From: Oceanihabitans sp.
GTDB taxonomy: Bacteria; Bacteroidota; Bacteroidia; Flavobacteriales; Flavobacteriaceae
NCBI GenBank assembly: GCA_018067265.1
Contig: JAGPUY010000014.1
Coordinates: forward strand, 1 to 6,518
Direction of reading: 5' to 3'
Length of the DNA stretch: 6,518 bases
Below the pieces are notes generated by a model. That model saw only the letters and a list, made by a program, of their open reading frames with translations. It was not told the DNA's origin and made no database searches. This document shows positions 6,215-6,518 of the stretch, piece by piece. The position numbers were made by a program, and so were the translations under genes. Position 1 is the stretch's first letter; each line of letters begins with the position of its first letter.

Positions 6215-6483
6215 AACTTATATATTTTTAATTTTTTGTTCTTTGTTGTTATCATTACTGAGGCAAATATGCGATTGTTGTTTCATATTAAAAACACAAA
6301 ACAAATAAATGCTTTCATTTTATAACAAAAATAATAATTTTTAAATAAAATTGAAACTACAACAAATATATTTACTACTATTTCTTATAAAATTGTAAAC
6401 TTTAACTTTCAATTACGACTTTAAGGATGGTTTAATACGTAGATAGTATATCTTAAACAATCAATAATATATAAAAACAAATT
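6215..6483. other. AT-rich divergent spacer between asnB and the right-edge gene
   Basis: These 269 bases lie between two divergent start codons and hold no coding frame I can support. They contain a candidate asnB -7 element. For the rightward gene no exact TAnnTTTG match is present; the nearest are two 7/8 matches, TAAAATTG at 6346-6353 and at 6388-6395. The stretch 6300-6400 is almost entirely A and T. Confidence 0.6.
6264..6271 (-). promoter_or_regulatory. Candidate -7 promoter element of asnB
   Basis: The minus strand reads CATATTTG, a 7/8 match to TAnnTTTG, in a context (caaatatgcg on the plus strand) resembling the gyrB site (caaagatacg). The start site would be near 6258, giving a leader of about 44 bases. 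A TTTG at 6300-6297 could be the -33 element, but the 25-base gap is longer than usual. Confidence 0.45.
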
Positions 6484-6518
6484 ATGAAAACACCAACATT
6501 ACTTACAACTAGTGCAAT
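6484..6518 (+). CDS. N-terminus of an unidentified protein (partial, cut by window edge)
   Basis: The plus strand from the ATG at 6484 reads MKTPTLLTTSA before the window ends. An in-frame TAA at 6472-6474 closes the frame upstream, so this is the first possible ATG. The AT-rich lead-in (ataaaaacaaatt) is typical of translation starts in this phylum. A lysine followed by Leu/Thr/Ser/Ala residues could be the beginning of a signal peptide, but 11 residues are too few to say. The gene is divergent from asnB, so it has its own promoter and no evident functional link. Confidence 0.5.
   Translation, partial: MKTPTLLTTSA

Overview
The window looks like an ordinary chromosomal segment of a low-GC member of the Flavobacteriaceae (Bacteroidota). 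Three things point there. The GyrB protein is the short type (649 aa, no enterobacterial C-terminal insertion) and ends in a flavobacterial-looking tail. None of the start codons has a Shine-Dalgarno sequence; AT-rich leaders precede them. Several intergenic regions carry a TAnnTTTG-type -7 promoter element, which is typical of this phylum. No mobile element, CRISPR array, tRNA or rRNA was seen.

Layout from left to right. (1) Bases 1-41, minus strand: the first 13 codons of an unidentified exported protein that runs off the left edge. It has its own candidate promoter at 126-133. (2) Bases 42-386: non-coding, with two hairpins directly behind gyrB. The distal one is a good intrinsic terminator. 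(3) Bases 387-2336, minus: gyrB, DNA gyrase subunit B, complete. (4) Bases 2337-2800: a 464-base divergent spacer holding the gyrB leader, a terminator-like hairpin inside that leader, an AT-rich palindrome, and a promoter for the next gene. (5) Bases 2801-4306, plus: a hybrid histidine kinase with two membrane helices, a kinase core and a C-terminal receiver domain. (6) Bases 4307-4540: a convergent spacer with a strong terminator shared by both sides. (7) Bases 4541-6214, minus: asnB, glutamine-hydrolysing asparagine synthetase, complete. (8) Bases 6215-6483: an AT-rich divergent spacer. (9) Bases 6484-6518, plus: the first 11 codons of an unidentified protein.

The genes do not form one operon. 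gyrB and asnB are housekeeping genes on the same strand, each with its own candidate promoter and terminator. The kinase gene sits between them on the opposite strand and looks AT-richer by eye. It has no neighbouring response regulator, so its partner must be encoded elsewhere.

No clearly new system was found. The points most worth a second look are the terminator-like hairpin just downstream of the putative gyrB start site, the near-absence of an extracytoplasmic sensor in the hybrid kinase, and a Thr at a normally hydrophobic position of the GyrB ATP/drug pocket.
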